Source of the DNA: Planctomycetaceae bacterium UBA6172
GTDB lineage: Bacteria > Planctomycetota > Planctomycetia > Pirellulales > Pirellulaceae
DNA: 5,677 bases
Reading direction: 5' to 3'
Assembly (NCBI GenBank): GCA_002422955.1
Contig: DITY01000163.1
Location: forward strand, 1 to 5,677
Position 1 is the stretch's first letter, and every line of letters begins with the position of its first letter. This document shows, piece after piece, positions 5,012 through 5,677 of the stretch. The notes under the pieces are model-generated. The model was not told the origin of the DNA. It made no database searches and saw nothing but the letters and a program-made list of their open reading frames with translations. The translations under genes were made by a program, and so were the position numbers.

Positions 5012-5677
5012 TTACAGCCCTAACCAGCGCGGCAACCAGAGGCTGACCGCCGGCACGAAGGTCACGATCAGCAGGGTCAAGCCGAGCGACCAGAGGAAGG
5101 GGAGGATGCCGCGAATCACCACGGTCATGGGCACACCGGTGACGGATCCGAGCACGTAAAGCACCAGACCGACCGGCGGGGTGATCAAGCCGATCACCAG
5201 GTTCAAGATCATCACCGAACCGAGGTGCAGGGGATCGATGCCGAACTGTCGCGCGACCGGCAATAGCACCGGCACGCAGATCAACAGCGCCGCGGTCGGC
5301 TCCAGCAGCAGGCCGACGGCGAGCAAGAAAACGTTGACCATTAGCAGGAAGACGTACGGGTTGTCGGTCAACTGCAGCAGCGATTGCGCGACCAGTTGCG
5401 GCCCTTGCTCGCGCGCGATCACCCAGCCGAACAGGTTAGCCACGGCGACGATCAGCATGATCACGCCGGTCGTATTCGCGGTCCGTAGCAGCACCTCGGC
5501 AAGGCTCGCCAACGTCAGGGTCCGGTAGCAGAACCCGAGCGTGATCATGTACATCACCGCCGCGGCGGCGGCCTCGGTGGGGGTGAAGACCCCGCCCAAG
5601 ATGCCGCCCAGAATGATCACCGGGGTCATCATGACGGGCAGCGCCCCCAGGATCGCCTCGCGGCCGTCGTCGCGGGG
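5012..5677 (-). CDS. dctM: TRAP transporter large permease, DctM family, 5' end beyond window
   Basis: These are the C-terminal 221 residues of the large membrane subunit of a tripartite ATP-independent periplasmic transporter. Such transporters import organic acids or similar small anions using an ion gradient and a periplasmic binding protein. Counting from the first full codon at the right edge, the sequence shows the family block GGVFTPTEAAAAAVMY (28-43), then LLLEPTAALL (123-132), PVLLPVARQFGIDPLHLG (136-153) and NLVIGLITPPVGLVLYVLGS (158-177). These surround hydrophobic helices typical of the C-terminal half. The frame is open through the edge, so the first internal ATG (5632) is not the true start. 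Full DctM proteins are about 420-440 residues, so roughly half is missing. DctQ and DctP genes would be expected upstream, beyond the window. The substrate cannot be inferred from this part. Confidence 0.95.
   Translation of the reverse strand, partial: PRDDGREAILGALPVMMTPVIILGGILGGVFTPTEAAAAAVMYMITLGFCYRTLTLASLAEVLLRTANTTGVIMLIVAVANLFGWVIAREQGPQLVAQSLLQLTDNPYVFLLMVNVFLLAVGLLLEPTAALLICVPVLLPVARQFGIDPLHLGSVMILNLVIGLITPPVGLVLYVLGSVTGVPMTVVIRGILPFLWSLGLTLLIVTFVPAVSLWLPRWLGL

Noticed and set aside
4991..5040. Possible bidirectional terminator between the convergent genes
   Set aside because: I could not build a stem of useful length followed by a T-run on either strand.
1..5677. CRISPR arrays, tRNA or rRNA genes, insertion sequences and phage genes
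   Set aside because: I found no regularly spaced repeats, cloverleaf-like segments, rRNA signatures, transposase motifs or terminal inverted repeats.

Overview
The window looks like chromosomal DNA of a planctomycete, most likely of the Pirellulales type. The GC content is high, by eye about 60%. Two long intergenic or leader stretches separate compact gene groups. The proteins match families I remember as typical of that phylum: an N-terminally extended Ser/Thr kinase with an IGDYG-like motif, a degenerate FHA-like protein, a membrane-anchored coiled-coil protein and a RegB-like histidine kinase. The lineage call is inference from protein style, not from a marker gene.

Layout. Positions 1-2690 hold a minus-strand cluster read right to left. 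It begins with an exported or membrane-anchored coiled-coil protein (2690 to 1878). Next comes a 235-residue FHA-like protein (1804 to 1097). The last gene is a Ser/Thr protein kinase that starts on the stop codon of the FHA-like gene (TAATG at 1099-1095) and runs off the left edge. Positions 2691-3224 are a gene-poor divergent control region with an A-rich block and some inverted repeats. Positions 3225-4994 are a plus-strand group: a possible 32-codon leader ORF, a 64-residue small protein and a complete RegB/PrrB-like sensor histidine kinase. Positions 5012-5677 hold the C-terminal 221 residues of a TRAP-transporter large permease (DctM family). It lies on the minus strand, converges on the histidine kinase with a 17-bp gap, and its start is off the right edge.

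How the genes may work together. The minus-strand trio suggests one signalling unit: an envelope-associated coiled-coil protein, a phosphothreonine-binding-like adaptor that has lost its canonical binding residues, and a kinase whose translation is probably coupled to the adaptor. The plus-strand group is a redox or respiration-type sensor without a response regulator in view. The small protein upstream may be co-transcribed with it. The TRAP permease is probably unrelated and would belong with DctP/DctQ genes beyond the right edge.

I did not find a clearly new defence, mobile or RNA-based system. The points most worth checking are the degenerate FHA-like/kinase pair, the leader plus small-protein arrangement before the RegB-like sensor, and the strong clustering of the palindrome CGATCG inside the FHA-like gene.
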